Shown: one piece after another, positions 40,613 to 49,977 of the stretch
How positions within the stretch are numbered: position 1 is the stretch's first letter
How the letters are laid out: each line of letters starts with the position of its first letter
NCBI RefSeq assembly: GCF_026719705.1
Contig: NZ_JAPPRR010000001.1
Coordinates: 1,217,255-1,281,254, forward strand
Source of the DNA: Pseudokordiimonas caeni
Lineage (GTDB): Bacteria; Pseudomonadota; Alphaproteobacteria; Sphingomonadales; Kordiimonadaceae
Direction: 5' to 3'
Length of the DNA: 64,000 bases
Position numbers and translations under genes: made by a program
Notes under the pieces: generated by a model
Told to the model about the DNA's origin: nothing
The model's database searches: none
Seen by the model: only the letters and a program-made list of their open reading frames with translations

Positions 40613-40641
40613 AAGCGGGGCGGAGACAAACCGCCCCGTTT
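40613..40641 (+). terminator. Hairpin between pstS and pstC (likely attenuator)
   Basis: An 11-bp stem (arms AAGCGGGGCGG and CCGCCCCGTTT) with a 7-base loop, 12 bases after the pstS stop. The T-run is short, so it is more likely a partial terminator or mRNA 3' end stabiliser, favouring PstS over the membrane subunits. Confidence 0.6.
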
Positions 40642-40696
40642 CCCCACTGCCTGAAACGGCCTATACTACCAGTCGGCCAGCACCCGGAAAGACCAG

Positions 40697-42076
40697 ATGA
40701 CCAGTTCAGCCATCTCCGTCATCATCCTGCTTCTCTCGCTTGCCGCCTTTGCCGCCGGACGGCAGCGGTCGCTTGCCACCGTTGGCGGTCGCCGTAGCGA
40801 CCTGCACAGCCTGCCCCGCCACTATGGCTATTTCGCCGCGTCCCTCGTTATCCTGCCAAGCACCCTGATCCTCGTTCTGTGGCTCACCTTCGGCGACTTC
40901 GTGCTGGAGCGGATGACCATGAATTCAATTCCGGAAGGGGCAGTCGCCACCGAAGGTGTTGAAGACCATCTGGTGCTGAACCGCGTCCGTATCGCTGTCG
41001 ATCAGGGTGACCGGGTTGAAAAAGACCCGACGATCCTCGCGGCCGCCAAGTTTTACCGTGAAGCCCACGGAGAAGCTGTCTGGGTTACCTTCGCTGCAGC
41101 TCTTCTTGCAGGCCTCGCGGGTCTTGCCTTTGCCCTGAAGGCGACAAGCCCCGAATTCCGCGCCCGCAACAAGGTCGAGACGATCATGCGTGTGGTGCTT
41201 ATCGCCTGCTCGACGCTTGCCGTTCTCACCACTGTCGGTATCGTTGCCTCGCTGCTTTTCGAAAGCCTGCGTTTCTTCCAGCAGGTGCCGATCAGCGAAT
41301 TCCTCTTCGGCCTGAAATGGAGCCCGCAAACCGCGCTGCGCGCCGACCAGGTCGGCTCATCCGGTGCCTTCGGGGCTGTGCCCCTGTTTGCCGGCACGCT
41401 GCTGATCAGCCTTCTGGCCATGGCGGTTGCTGGCCCCATCGGGCTGCTCGCTGCAATCTATCTGACCCAATATGCAAGCGGCCGGGTCCGCGCCGTGGCG
41501 AAACCGGCCCTTGAGATCCTCGCAGGCGTGCCGACCGTGGTTTACGGCTTCTTCGCCGCCCTCACGATAGCGCCACTTTTCCGCGACATGGGGCTGAGCG
41601 TCGGGTTGGATATCGCCAGCGAAAGCGCGCTTGCAGCCGGCGTCGTGATGGGCATCATGATCATTCCGTTCGTCTCGTCCCTGTCTGACGATGCGATCAC
41701 TGCCGTGCCGCGCAGCCTTTCCGATGGTTCGCTTGCCCTTGGTGCCACGCCTTCGGAAACCATCCGCAAGGTGATCCTGCCCGCGGCGCTCCCCGGCATT
41801 GTCGGCGCGTTTCTGCTGGCCGTGAGCCGCGCCGTTGGCGAAACCATGATTGTGGTGATGGCCGCCGGCATGCAGCCAAACCTGACGGCCAACCCGTTCG
41901 AAGCGGTCACGACCGTGACAGTGCAGATTGTCGCCCTGCTGACCGGTGACCAGGAATTTGACAGCGCCAAGACACTTTCCGCCTTCGCGCTCGGCCTCGT
42001 CCTTTTCGTCGTCACCCTTTTCTTCAACATGATTGCGATCCGCGTCGTGCGGAAATATCGCGAGATTTACGATTGA
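40697..42076 (+). CDS. pstC: Phosphate ABC transporter permease PstC (long form)
   Basis: A 459-residue inner-membrane permease. It is about 150 residues longer than E. coli PstC because of an N-terminal extension with two membrane helices and a loop (residues 1 to about 150), as in other alphaproteobacteria. The permease core carries the EAA-type loop DDAITAVPRSLSDGSLALGATPSE and the ending RVVRKYREIYD. It pairs with PstA. Confidence 0.93.
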   Translation: MTSSAISVIILLLSLAAFAAGRQRSLATVGGRRSDLHSLPRHYGYFAASLVILPSTLILVLWLTFGDFVLERMTMNSIPEGAVATEGVEDHLVLNRVRIAVDQGDRVEKDPTILAAAKFYREAHGEAVWVTFAAALLAGLAGLAFALKATSPEFRARNKVETIMRVVLIACSTLAVLTTVGIVASLLFESLRFFQQVPISEFLFGLKWSPQTALRADQVGSSGAFGAVPLFAGTLLISLLAMAVAGPIGLLAAIYLTQYASGRVRAVAKPALEILAGVPTVVYGFFAALTIAPLFRDMGLSVGLDIASESALAAGVVMGIMIIPFVSSLSDDAITAVPRSLSDGSLALGATPSETIRKVILPAALPGIVGAFLLAVSRAVGETMIVVMAAGMQPNLTANPFEAVTTVTVQIVALLTGDQEFDSAKTLSAFALGLVLFVVTLFFNMIAIRVVRKYREIYD

Positions 42077-42086
42077 GGCCCGCTCC

Positions 42087-43406
42087 ATGACGACGCCCTC
42101 GAAAATCGACAGTCCGACCCTGTGGGACAGCAAGGAAATGCAACGGCGCACGGCGCGCCGCTACCGGCAGGAACGCATCTTCCGCGCCGCCGGCCTTGGT
42201 GCAGTGGCAATCTCTGCGCTCTTCCTTGTTGTGCTCCTCGGCAATATCATCAGCCAGGGCACCGGCGGCTTCTTCCAGACGTATATCGAGACGGAAGTCG
42301 AGCTTCCCGTGAAGGTGCTCGGCGACCCGCGCACCATGACCCCGGAAGAGTTTGCCAATTCGGTACGCCGCGCCAACATGCTGGGTCTCGTTGCCAAGTC
42401 GCTTGAGGAAACTTTCCCCGAAGTGACAAGCCGCAGCGAAAAGCGGGCGCTTATCAAGATCTTCAGCACCGGCGTGCGTGGCCAGCTTGCCCAGTTCGTG
42501 ACCGAAAACCCAAATGTTGTCGGCACGCGCCAGAAACTTTGGCTGCTTGCTTCTGATGATATCGACCAGGTGGTGAAGGGCAATATCGATACCGAGACCG
42601 ACGAAGGAGACCGCCGGGTTTCCGACCGCGAACTGGCTTGGCTGCAGAAACTTGAAGATGCCGGCCGCGTGGATGTGAAATTTCACACCACCTTCCTGAC
42701 GTCGGGCGACAGCCGCAACCCGGAAATGGCGGGCGTTTGGGGTGCGGTCGTGGGCTCGGCGCTCACGCTGTTTGTAACGCTGATCCTCGCGTTCCCCGTT
42801 GGTGTGCTGACGGCCATCTATCTTGAAGAATTTGCGCCGCAGAACCGCTTCACCGATTTCCTTGAAATCAACATCAACAACCTCGCAGCCGTGCCGTCGA
42901 TCGTCTTCGGTCTTCTGGGCCTTGCCGTCTTCATCGGCACTATGCACCTGCCGCGCTCGGCGCCGCTTGTCGGCGGGTTTACCCTTGCGCTCATGACGCT
43001 GCCGACCATCATCATTGCCAGCCGCGCCGCCATCAAGGCAGTGCCGCCGTCGATCCGCGATGCAGCCCGCGGCCTTGGCGCGTCGCCGATGCAGGTGATT
43101 TTCCACCATGTGCTGCCGCTTGCGATGCCCGGCATCCTGACCGGCACCATCATCGGCATGGCGCAGGCGCTCGGTGAAACCGCGCCGCTCCTGATGATCG
43201 GCATGGTCGCCTTCATTGTCGACATTCCGTCCGGCATCACGGGCGCCGCCACTGCCCTGCCCGTGCAGGTCTATCTCTGGGCGGATAGCCCGGAGCGGGC
43301 CTTTGCCGAAAAAACTTCAGCCGCCATCATGGTACTGTTGTTTTTCCTCATCATGATGAATGCGGTAGCCATCAAACTGCGTCAGAAATTCGAACGGAAA
43401 TGGTAA
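42087..43406 (+). CDS. pstA: Phosphate ABC transporter permease PstA (long form)
   Basis: A 439-residue permease with an N-terminal DUF3333-type extension (one membrane helix then a periplasmic domain to about residue 200), followed by the permease core with [21 protein letters not shown] as the ATPase-contact loop. The ATG at 42087 has GAGG before it. It starts 10 bases after pstC and its stop shares a base with the pstB ATG (TAATG). Confidence 0.93.
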   Translation: MTTPSKIDSPTLWDSKEMQRRTARRYRQERIFRAAGLGAVAISALFLVVLLGNIISQGTGGFFQTYIETEVELPVKVLGDPRTMTPEEFANSVRRANMLGLVAKSLEETFPEVTSRSEKRALIKIFSTGVRGQLAQFVTENPNVVGTRQKLWLLASDDIDQVVKGNIDTETDEGDRRVSDRELAWLQKLEDAGRVDVKFHTTFLTSGDSRNPEMAGVWGAVVGSALTLFVTLILAFPVGVLTAIYLEEFAPQNRFTDFLEININNLAAVPSIVFGLLGLAVFIGTMHLPRSAPLVGGFTLALMTLPTIIIASRAAIKAVPPSIRDAARGLGASPMQVIFHHVLPLAMPGILTGTIIGMAQALGETAPLLMIGMVAFIVDIPSGITGAATALPVQVYLWADSPERAFAEKTSAAIMVLLFFLIMMNAVAIKLRQKFERKW

Positions 43407-44230
43407 TGTCCGCTATGCCTGATCAACTGTCCCGGATGACCGAAGCGATGCCTGAAGTGACCCAAACCACCCGTACCCCGAAAATGGCCGCAAGGGACGT
43501 CCATGTCTATTATGGCGAAACCCATGCTGTGAAAGGCGTGAACCTTGACCTGCACCAGGATGAGGTAACAGCCCTGATCGGCCCGTCGGGTTGCGGCAAA
43601 TCCACCTTCCTGCGGTGCCTCAACCGCATGAACGATACCGTTGCCACCTGCCGTGTCGAAGGTTCGATCACGCTTGATGGCAAGGATATCTACGACAACA
43701 AGATCGATGTGGTGCAACTGCGCGCCCGTGTCGGCATGGTGTTCCAGAAACCGAACCCCTTCCCGAAATCGATCTATGAAAACGTCGCCTACGGCCCGCG
43801 CATCCACGGCCTTGCCGAAACGCGGCTCGATCTTGACGAGATCGTCGCCACGAGCCTCGAAAAAGCCGGCCTCTGGAATGAGGTGAAGGACCGCCTCGAT
43901 ACCCCCGGCACGGCGCTTTCGGGCGGTCAGCAGCAGCGCCTTTGCATCGCCCGGGCGATTGCCGTGAACCCCGAGGTGATCCTGATGGACGAGCCCTGCT
44001 CGGCCTTGGACCCCATCGCCACGGCGCGCGTCGAGGCGCTCATCGAGGAACTCAAGGGCCGCTACGCCATCGCGATCGTGACCCACAGCATGCAGCAGGC
44101 TGCCCGTATCTCGCAGAAGACCGCCTTCTTCCACCTCGGCAACCTTGTCGAGATGGGCGAAACCACGCAAATCTTCACCACCCCGCGCGAGGAACGCACG
44201 CGCGATTATATCACTGGCCGGTTCGGCTAA
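43406..44230 (+). CDS. pstB: Phosphate ABC transporter ATP-binding protein
   Basis: A 274-residue ABC ATPase: Walker [21 protein letters not shown]-loop [11 protein letters not shown] (diagnostic of PstB), signature [15 protein letters not shown], Walker [14 protein letters not shown] and switch His in VTHSMQQA. An extension of about 25 residues precedes the usual start; downstream Met codons are possible. Coupled to pstA by one shared base. Confidence 0.97.
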   Translation: MSAMPDQLSRMTEAMPEVTQTTRTPKMAARDVHVYYGETHAVKGVNLDLHQDEVTALIGPSGCGKSTFLRCLNRMNDTVATCRVEGSITLDGKDIYDNKIDVVQLRARVGMVFQKPNPFPKSIYENVAYGPRIHGLAETRLDLDEIVATSLEKAGLWNEVKDRLDTPGTALSGGQQQRLCIARAIAVNPEVILMDEPCSALDPIATARVEALIEELKGRYAIAIVTHSMQQAARISQKTAFFHLGNLVEMGETTQIFTTPREERTRDYITGRFG

Positions 44231-44250
44231 GGACGGGTGAGGGAAAAACC

Positions 44251-44964
44251 ATGGAACATATCGTGAAATCATACGATGCGGAAATTCGCGAACTGAGAAG
44301 CCTGATCAGCCGTATGGGCGGTCTGGTGGAAGACCAGCTTTCCGCCGCCATCACGGCACTTTCTGAATATGATGTCGAACTGGCCGCCAAGGTGAAAGCC
44401 GGCGACCGCCAGATCGATGACCTTGAAATCCAGGTGGAAAACACTGCCGTTTCGATCTTCGCTCGCCGTGCCCCGGTAGCCGATGACCTGCGCGAGATCA
44501 TCTCCAGCCTCAAGATGTCGGCGGTGTTAGAGCGCGCCGGCGACTATGCCAAGAATATCGCCAAGCGGACCATCGCCATCGCCCAGGAACGCCCGGTCGG
44601 CTTCCCCCCGACAATCGTGCAGATGAGCGAGCTTGCCGCCACCATGCTGCGCGACGTGATGGACGCCTATGTCCGCCACAATGCCGATGCAGCCATGGAT
44701 GTGTGGTACCGCGACGAGCAGCTCGACAATCTGCATAACACCGCCTACCGGCAACTGATCGCCCGGATGGTGGAAATGCCGGATCATATCAACACCTGGA
44801 CCCACCTTCTGATGATTGCCAAGAATCTGGAACGCATCGGCGACCAGACAACCAATCTGGCGGAACAGATCTATTACAGCGTCAAAGGCACGATCCTTGA
44901 GGATACGCGCCCCAAGCATGACCTGACGAGCTCGGTAACGTCCGGGCCCGACGCCAGCGCCTGA
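44251..44964 (+). CDS. phoU: Phosphate transport system regulator PhoU
   Basis: A 237-residue helical protein with two PhoU repeats, each with the metal-binding pattern: ERAGDYAKNIAKR in the first and ERIGDQTTNLAEQI in the second. It links the PstSCAB transporter to PhoR. The frame stays open further upstream inside pstB, but ATG 44251 with GAGGGAAA before it and the MEHIVKSYDAEI start match the family. Confidence 0.95.
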   Translation: MEHIVKSYDAEIRELRSLISRMGGLVEDQLSAAITALSEYDVELAAKVKAGDRQIDDLEIQVENTAVSIFARRAPVADDLREIISSLKMSAVLERAGDYAKNIAKRTIAIAQERPVGFPPTIVQMSELAATMLRDVMDAYVRHNADAAMDVWYRDEQLDNLHNTAYRQLIARMVEMPDHINTWTHLLMIAKNLERIGDQTTNLAEQIYYSVKGTILEDTRPKHDLTSSVTSGPDASA

Positions 44965-44978
44965 AATGGAGTGAAAGC

Positions 44979-45674
44979 TTGAAGACGAAGATCCTGCTTA
45001 TCGAGGATGACGAGAATATCTCGGAACTCGTGAAATATAACCTGACCCGCGCCGAATTCTCCGTGATCACGGCGGCGGACGGGGAAGAGGGCCTGCTTCT
45101 GGCCACGGAAGAATCGCCTGACCTGATCCTCCTGGACTGGATGCTGCCCAATCTTTCAGGGCTTGAAATCTGCCGTCGGCTGCGCCGCAACAACAGCACA
45201 GCCCACACGCCGATCCTGATGCTGACGGCCCGCGCAGACGAGCCCGACCGTATCCGCGGTCTCGAGACCGGCGCCGATGATTATATCACCAAGCCCTTCT
45301 CGCCGAAGGAACTGGTGGCACGCATCCAGGCGGTGCTGCGCCGGGTGCGCCCAGCACTGGCAGCCGAGCAACTGCGCTTCAAGGATATCGTGCTCGATAA
45401 CGTTTCCCATCAGGTGACCCGCGCCGAAAAGCCGGTCCATCTGGGGCCGACCGAATATCGGCTGCTGCGCCACTTCATGGAAAATCCTGGCCGGGTCTTC
45501 AGCCGCGAGCAGCTTCTGGACTCGGTCTGGGGCTATGACGTCTATGTGGAGCCGCGGACCGTGGACGTGCATATCCGCCGCCTGCGCAAGGCAATCAACG
45601 GCGACACGCTGCCTGATTATATCCGTACCGTCCGTTCGGCCGGTTACGCCCTCGACACGACAAACAGTATCTGA
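44979..45674 (+). CDS. phoB: Phosphate regulon response regulator PhoB
   Basis: OmpR-family regulator of 231 residues. The receiver domain has the acidic pocket LLIEDDENI, phospho-Asp in LILLDWMLPNLSG and Lys in DDYITKPFSPKEL. The winged helix shows LGPTEYRLLRHFMENPG and the recognition helix region VEPRTVDVHIRRLRKAI. The start is TTG at 44979 with GGAG seven bases upstream; a GTG nearby is out of frame. It is the predicted ligand of the two Pho boxes in this cluster. Confidence 0.95.
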   Translation: MKTKILLIEDDENISELVKYNLTRAEFSVITAADGEEGLLLATEESPDLILLDWMLPNLSGLEICRRLRRNNSTAHTPILMLTARADEPDRIRGLETGADDYITKPFSPKELVARIQAVLRRVRPALAAEQLRFKDIVLDNVSHQVTRAEKPVHLGPTEYRLLRHFMENPGRVFSREQLLDSVWGYDVYVEPRTVDVHIRRLRKAINGDTLPDYIRTVRSAGYALDTTNSI

Positions 45675-45677
45675 GGG

Positions 45678-46526
45678 TCAGACAAGACTTGCCGCTGCGG
45701 CCAGCAGCCCGGCGGCAAGCGCAGCATCGGCACCGGGGCCTGCCCCGCTTGATTGCGACAAAAGCGGCGTAAGACCCATCCGGGCCGCCGCTTTTTCCAT
45801 TTCTGCGGTCTCTGTGGCGGCAAGCCGGCAGTGACTGATGGCGGCAGGCGACAGGGTATAGAGGACGGCTGCCGCTGAGAGGGCGGCTGCACCGTCAAGG
45901 ATCACCGCCAGCTTCTGCATGCGCGCCGCCAGGATGGCGCCGATCAGTGCCGCCACCTCGCGACCAGCATAGTGACGGGCGAGTTCAAGCGGGTCGCCTC
46001 TCTCGCCTGCCTTCTCAAGCACCGTCAGCAGGGTCGCTGCATGCGCTTCCCCCCCGAAAGCGAGCGCGGAAAGACCCAGCACATTGCCACCAGCCGCCAC
46101 CGCTTCCATCCCGAACGCCGCCGCCGCCATCATGTCACGGGCCGACCATGTCGGCGCCTCAACATCCACACGGTGAGGCACGGTCGGCGCCAGTTCGAGG
46201 ATGCGCAGGCCCACCCCACCCGGCTTGCACAACTGGTTCACAGGCGCCGTGCCCTTGGATGCCTCGGCGATGAAGCCCGTGATGGCTTCGGGGTCTGCGC
46301 CGTCTTCATAGCTCGATGCCAGAAGGCAGATATGGGTCTCCCGCGTCGCCGGATGCTCGCCCCCGGCCACGGAGGCAAGCCATTCGGCGATATCGGGCAT
46401 CGCACCCGTCACTATCCCCTTGACCGCCAGATGCTGCCGCACATGGCGACCGGCGCAGTCGTCGAGCGCAGGAAGGCGGTCGATCAGGGTGCGAAGGTCA
46501 TCGAAAGGGGAGGCATTGGTCTGCAT
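45678..46526 (-). CDS. CobT-fold protein lacking usual catalytic residues
   Basis: A 282-residue protein with the fold pattern of nicotinate-nucleotide:dimethylbenzimidazole phosphoribosyltransferase (CobT). The clearest match is REVAALIGAILAARMQKLAVILDG followed by ALSAAAVLYTLSPAAISHC. The usual C-terminal catalytic motif LGEGSGAAL is replaced by SQSSGAGPGADAAL, and the GELGMANTT region by SALAFGGEAHAAT, so classical activity is doubtful. CobT acts in lower-ligand assembly of B12, and a B12 enzyme is encoded at 5.4 kb. Convergent with phoB. It may have a related or altered function. Confidence 0.65.
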   Translation of the reverse strand: MQTNASPFDDLRTLIDRLPALDDCAGRHVRQHLAVKGIVTGAMPDIAEWLASVAGGEHPATRETHICLLASSYEDGADPEAITGFIAEASKGTAPVNQLCKPGGVGLRILELAPTVPHRVDVEAPTWSARDMMAAAAFGMEAVAAGGNVLGLSALAFGGEAHAATLLTVLEKAGERGDPLELARHYAGREVAALIGAILAARMQKLAVILDGAAALSAAAVLYTLSPAAISHCRLAATETAEMEKAAARMGLTPLLSQSSGAGPGADAALAAGLLAAAASLV

Positions 46527-46596
46527 GGCGGCATCCGGGCATATGATTGAAACGCGTCATTTCTATAGAAGCCGCCTCGCCTGCCTGCAAACGGAA

Positions 46597-46622
46597 AAGG
46601 CGTGCCAAGCGTGGCACGCCTT
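46597..46622 (-). terminator. Rho-independent terminator after the HTH regulator gene
   Basis: A perfect 11-bp stem (arms AAGGCGTGCCA and TGGCACGCCTT) with a 4-base loop. Read on the minus strand it is followed by TTCCGTTT, 32 bases after the regulator's stop. Confidence 0.7.
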
Positions 46623-46653
46623 CCAATTCGGATCGGATGTTCAAAGGGCGCAG

Positions 46654-47055
46654 TCAGACCCCGTGTTCATCCATGCCGCTGGCCAGTAGCCTTGCAAGGC
46701 CGAGAACCTTCTTGCGGACGCGCGGGTCAGCAATACGGTAGTAGGCTTCGACAAGTTCAAGAGTTTCCTGCTTCTCGAATGCGTCAGCATCCAGACCTTC
46801 CGGTACAGGGTTGTAACCGGACAATTTGGTTTCGGCGCCTTCGAAAAAATAGGCTACAGGCACATCAAGCGCCGCAGAAAGCCGGAAAAGGCGGCTCGAA
46901 CCGATGCGGTTCGTGCCTCTTTCGTATTTCTGCACTTGCTGGAAAGTGACCCCCAAGTCTTTACCAAGCTGCGTTTGAGATAGGCCCAGCATTTTCCGTC
47001 TTGCGCGCACACGTTGTCCAACGTGTACGTCAACCGGATCGGGACTTTTCATCAT
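46654..47055 (-). CDS. XRE-family HTH transcriptional regulator (PraR-like)
   Basis: A 133-residue protein with a helix-turn-helix at about residues 9-65: VGQRVRARRKMLGLSQTQLG, recognition part VTFQQVQKYERGTNRI, then RLFRLSAALDVPVAYFFEG. The C-terminal 50 residues are a helical tail. It belongs to the group of alphaproteobacterial regulators that includes PraR. Two adjacent ATG codons (47055, 47052) follow GGAGAG. Repeated CAATCG motifs upstream may be its own operators. Confidence 0.88.
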   Translation of the reverse strand: MMKSPDPVDVHVGQRVRARRKMLGLSQTQLGKDLGVTFQQVQKYERGTNRIGSSRLFRLSAALDVPVAYFFEGAETKLSGYNPVPEGLDADAFEKQETLELVEAYYRIADPRVRKKVLGLARLLASGMDEHGV

Positions 47056-47210
47056 TGCTTGCTCTCCAGTTAGGTTGGCAATGGTATTATAGGCTGCATC
47101 TCTTACCATCGCCAGTATCTTGTCGGCCCTGTGCGGCATACGAACAGGCTGACAAGGCGGCCTATTTCCTCACGTTGAGCTTTCGTGCAGATATTTCAAG
47201 GGATAAGTCT

Positions 47211-47260
47211 GCAATCGCCACCGGATACAATCGCAACCGGTGGCAGCCGATTGCAATCGG
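47211..47260. promoter_or_regulatory. Cluster of CAATCG repeats and a 14-bp palindrome
   Basis: CAATCG occurs at 47212, 47228 and 47254; the last lies in the perfect palindrome CCGATTGCAATCGG (47247-47260). CCACCGG and CCGGTGG flank the middle copy, and GGCAGCCGATT recurs at 47242 and 47291. The cluster is in the 267-base gap between the regulator start and the pepN stop, 150-200 bases upstream of the regulator. Confidence 0.45.
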
Positions 47261-47322
47261 AACAGGGTGTATCAAAATGGAACAGAATCAGGCAGCCGAT
47301 TCACAACCGACGCTATAGAGCA

Positions 47323-49974
47323 CTACCCCTTCAAGGACTTGCTCGCGAGTTCGCGTACATCGTCACTCAACTTGGGCTCGTCGAGGATGAAGCGCAGCGA
47401 GTCGAGCATCATGCGCTGCCGTGTAGGGGTCAGCTTGGCCCAGCGGCCGAGCGGTGCTACCAGCCGGGCGGCTATCAGCGGGTTGATCTTGTCCACGGCA
47501 AGGATGGTTTCAGCGAGAAAGCGATAGCCCTGCCCGCCCGCTTCATGGAACCCCGCCTGATTGAGCATGGTGAAGCTGGATACCAGCGACCGCAGCCGGT
47601 TCGGATTCTTCAGCGTGAAGGCCGGGTGACGGGCCAGCTCGCGCACCTTTTGCACGGTGTCGGCCCGGCGGCTTGTTGCCTGCACGGCAAACCATTTGTC
47701 GAGGACTAATGGCTCGTCTTTCGAGCGCTCGTAGAAATCGGCAAGGATCTCATCGCGGCAAGCAAAATCGCTGTCGCTGACGGCAGAAAGTGCAGCGATG
47801 CGATCGGTCATATTGTCCGCCGCCTCGTAATGCGCCTTCACCAGCGCTTCGCCGGCAGGCCGGCGCGCCAGGAACTGCAGCAGCAGGTTCGACAAGCGCC
47901 GCGCCGAACGCGCCGCCCCGTCCTGCCTGTAGCCACCATTCGTGCGAAGGCTATCGTACCGCGCCTGCATCTCGGCCTCATAGCGGGCGGCCAGATCGTT
48001 GAGCGTGGCTTCGCGCGCCGCATGCAGATGGCCGGGCTCCAGCACGTCCATCATCTGGCCAAGCTCGACCTCGCCCGGCAGCGTCAGAAGCTCGGCAAGG
48101 AAGGCCGGGTCCAGCGTATCGTCGGTAAAGAGGCTGCCGGCGGCATCGCTGAAAGGCGTATCGGCGGGCGCGTTGCGGCCTTCAGCAAGGGTAGCCGTCA
48201 GGCCCGGCACCTGATCGCGCGCAAGCGTCTGAGCGGCTTCCCAGCGGGCGAACGGATCGCTGTCGTGCCGCAGGAGAAAGGCGAGGTCGTCGCGGGTCAG
48301 GTCGCTTTTCAGCAGCACGGGGGCGGTGAAGCCGCGCAGGAGACTCGGCACCGAACCTTCGGGCACGTCCTTGAAAGTGAAGCTCTGCCGGGCTTCCTGG
48401 ATTTCAAGGAGGCACCCGTCATCCCGCCAGTTGCCACCCGAAACGGCCGGCGTGATCGCCTGCCCGTCCGGCCCGATCCAGCCGATCATGAACGGCATAT
48501 GGAACGGCTCCTTCACAGGCTGGCCCGGCGTTGGCGCGGTTTCCTGCTCGATTGTCACGGTAACCTCATTGCCGTTACGGGCGCGCGAAACACTCAGCAC
48601 CGGCGTGCCGGCCTGCGAATACCAGCGCTTGAACTGGCTGAGGTCCTTGCCCGACGCATCGGCCATGGCGGCGGCGAAGTCGTCACAGGTGACAGCCTGC
48701 CCGTCGTGCCGCGCGAAATAGAGGTCCATGCCCTTGCGGAAGGCTTCAGCACCGATCAGGCGGTGCATCATGCGGATGACCTCGGCGCCCTTGTTGTAAA
48801 CGGTGACGGTATAGAAATTGTTGATTTCCACGTACCGGTCCGGTCGTACCGGATGCGCGAGGGGGCCGCTGTCTTCCGGAAACTGGTGCGAGCGCAGGAT
48901 GCGCACGTCCTCCAGCCGTTTGACGGCGCGCGAGCCCATGTCGGCCGAAAATTCCTGATCGCGGAAAACGGTCAGGCCTTCTTTCAGGCTGAGCTGGAAC
49001 CAGTCGCGGCAGGTAACACGGTTGCCGGTCCAGTTATGAAAATATTCGTGGCCGATGATGCCTTCAACACTGTCATAGTCCCGGTCCGTGGCCGTCTCCG
49101 GGCTCGCCAGCACACATTTGGTGTTGAAGATGTTCAGCCCCTTGTTCTCCATGGCGCCCATGTTGAAATCGCCAACCGCCACGATATTGAAAAGATCCAA
49201 ATCATATTCAAGACCATAGACTTCTTCATCCCACTTCATGGATCGCTTTAACGATTCCATGGCATGGTCGCACTTGTCGAGATCGCGCGGCGCGGCATAG
49301 ATATTGAGCGTTACCTTACGCCCTGAAGCAGTCGTAAAGCTGTCTGTAATATGGCCCAGATCGCCAGCGACAAGAGCGAACAGATAGCTCGGCTTCGGGA
49401 ACGGATCTTCCCATTCCGCATAGTGGCGGCCCTCGCCCAGATCACCGGCGGCCACGGGATTGCCGTTTGACAGCAGCACCGGACAGGATGCCTTGTCCGC
49501 CTCGATCCGCACACGATAGCGTGCCATCACGTCCGGGCGGTCAGGGAAAGCGGTGATTTGGCGGAATCCTTCGGCCTCGCACTGGGTGCAGAACATGTCG
49601 CCAGAACGATATAGCCCTTCAAGCTTCGTATTGCTTTGCGGCTTGATGCGGGTGACGACCTCAAGCGTACCTTCGGGCCCTGCCCCTTCAACCGTCAGCG
49701 CACGTTTGCCCCGGCTGAAACCAGCCGGTGCGCCGTCAAGTTTCACCGAAACGATTTCCAGCATGTCGCCGGCGTCCAGCATCATAGGGGCGGCAAGGTC
49801 ACCCTGACGCCTGAATTTGCTGGTTGCAGTGATATCCGCGTGGGTATCGAAAAGGCGGAAGGTCAGATGGATGTCGGTAACGACCGTTTTGGGCGGTTCG
49901 TAATCGGCCAGAAAGATTTCCACCTTGTGTTCGGACTGTGCCTCGGTGCCGTTTCTGACCGCCTGATCCATCAT
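47323..49974 (-). CDS. pepN: Aminopeptidase N (M1 family)
   Basis: Zinc exopeptidase of 883 residues, E. coli PepN type. The GAMEN motif is in FNMGAMENKGLNIFN; zinc ligands are in GIIGHEYFHNWTGNRVTCRD with the third ligand Glu in LSLKEGLTVFRDQEF. The beta-sandwich and helical C-terminal domains follow. No signal peptide, so cytoplasmic. Two adjacent ATG codons at the start. It begins 3 bases after the Lrp gene stop. Confidence 0.97.
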   Translation of the reverse strand: MMDQAVRNGTEAQSEHKVEIFLADYEPPKTVVTDIHLTFRLFDTHADITATSKFRRQGDLAAPMMLDAGDMLEIVSVKLDGAPAGFSRGKRALTVEGAGPEGTLEVVTRIKPQSNTKLEGLYRSGDMFCTQCEAEGFRQITAFPDRPDVMARYRVRIEADKASCPVLLSNGNPVAAGDLGEGRHYAEWEDPFPKPSYLFALVAGDLGHITDSFTTASGRKVTLNIYAAPRDLDKCDHAMESLKRSMKWDEEVYGLEYDLDLFNIVAVGDFNMGAMENKGLNIFNTKCVLASPETATDRDYDSVEGIIGHEYFHNWTGNRVTCRDWFQLSLKEGLTVFRDQEFSADMGSRAVKRLEDVRILRSHQFPEDSGPLAHPVRPDRYVEINNFYTVTVYNKGAEVIRMMHRLIGAEAFRKGMDLYFARHDGQAVTCDDFAAAMADASGKDLSQFKRWYSQAGTPVLSVSRARNGNEVTVTIEQETAPTPGQPVKEPFHMPFMIGWIGPDGQAITPAVSGGNWRDDGCLLEIQEARQSFTFKDVPEGSVPSLLRGFTAPVLLKSDLTRDDLAFLLRHDSDPFARWEAAQTLARDQVPGLTATLAEGRNAPADTPFSDAAGSLFTDDTLDPAFLAELLTLPGEVELGQMMDVLEPGHLHAAREATLNDLAARYEAEMQARYDSLRTNGGYRQDGAARSARRLSNLLLQFLARRPAGEALVKAHYEAADNMTDRIAALSAVSDSDFACRDEILADFYERSKDEPLVLDKWFAVQATSRRADTVQKVRELARHPAFTLKNPNRLRSLVSSFTMLNQAGFHEAGGQGYRFLAETILAVDKINPLIAARLVAPLGRWAKLTPTRQRMMLDSLRFILDEPKLSDDVRELASKSLKG

Positions 49975-49977
49975 TTC

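Noticed and set aside
43942-44250. Upstream extension of phoU inside pstB
   Set aside because: The frame is open, but the family start and a good ribosome binding site place the start at 44251.
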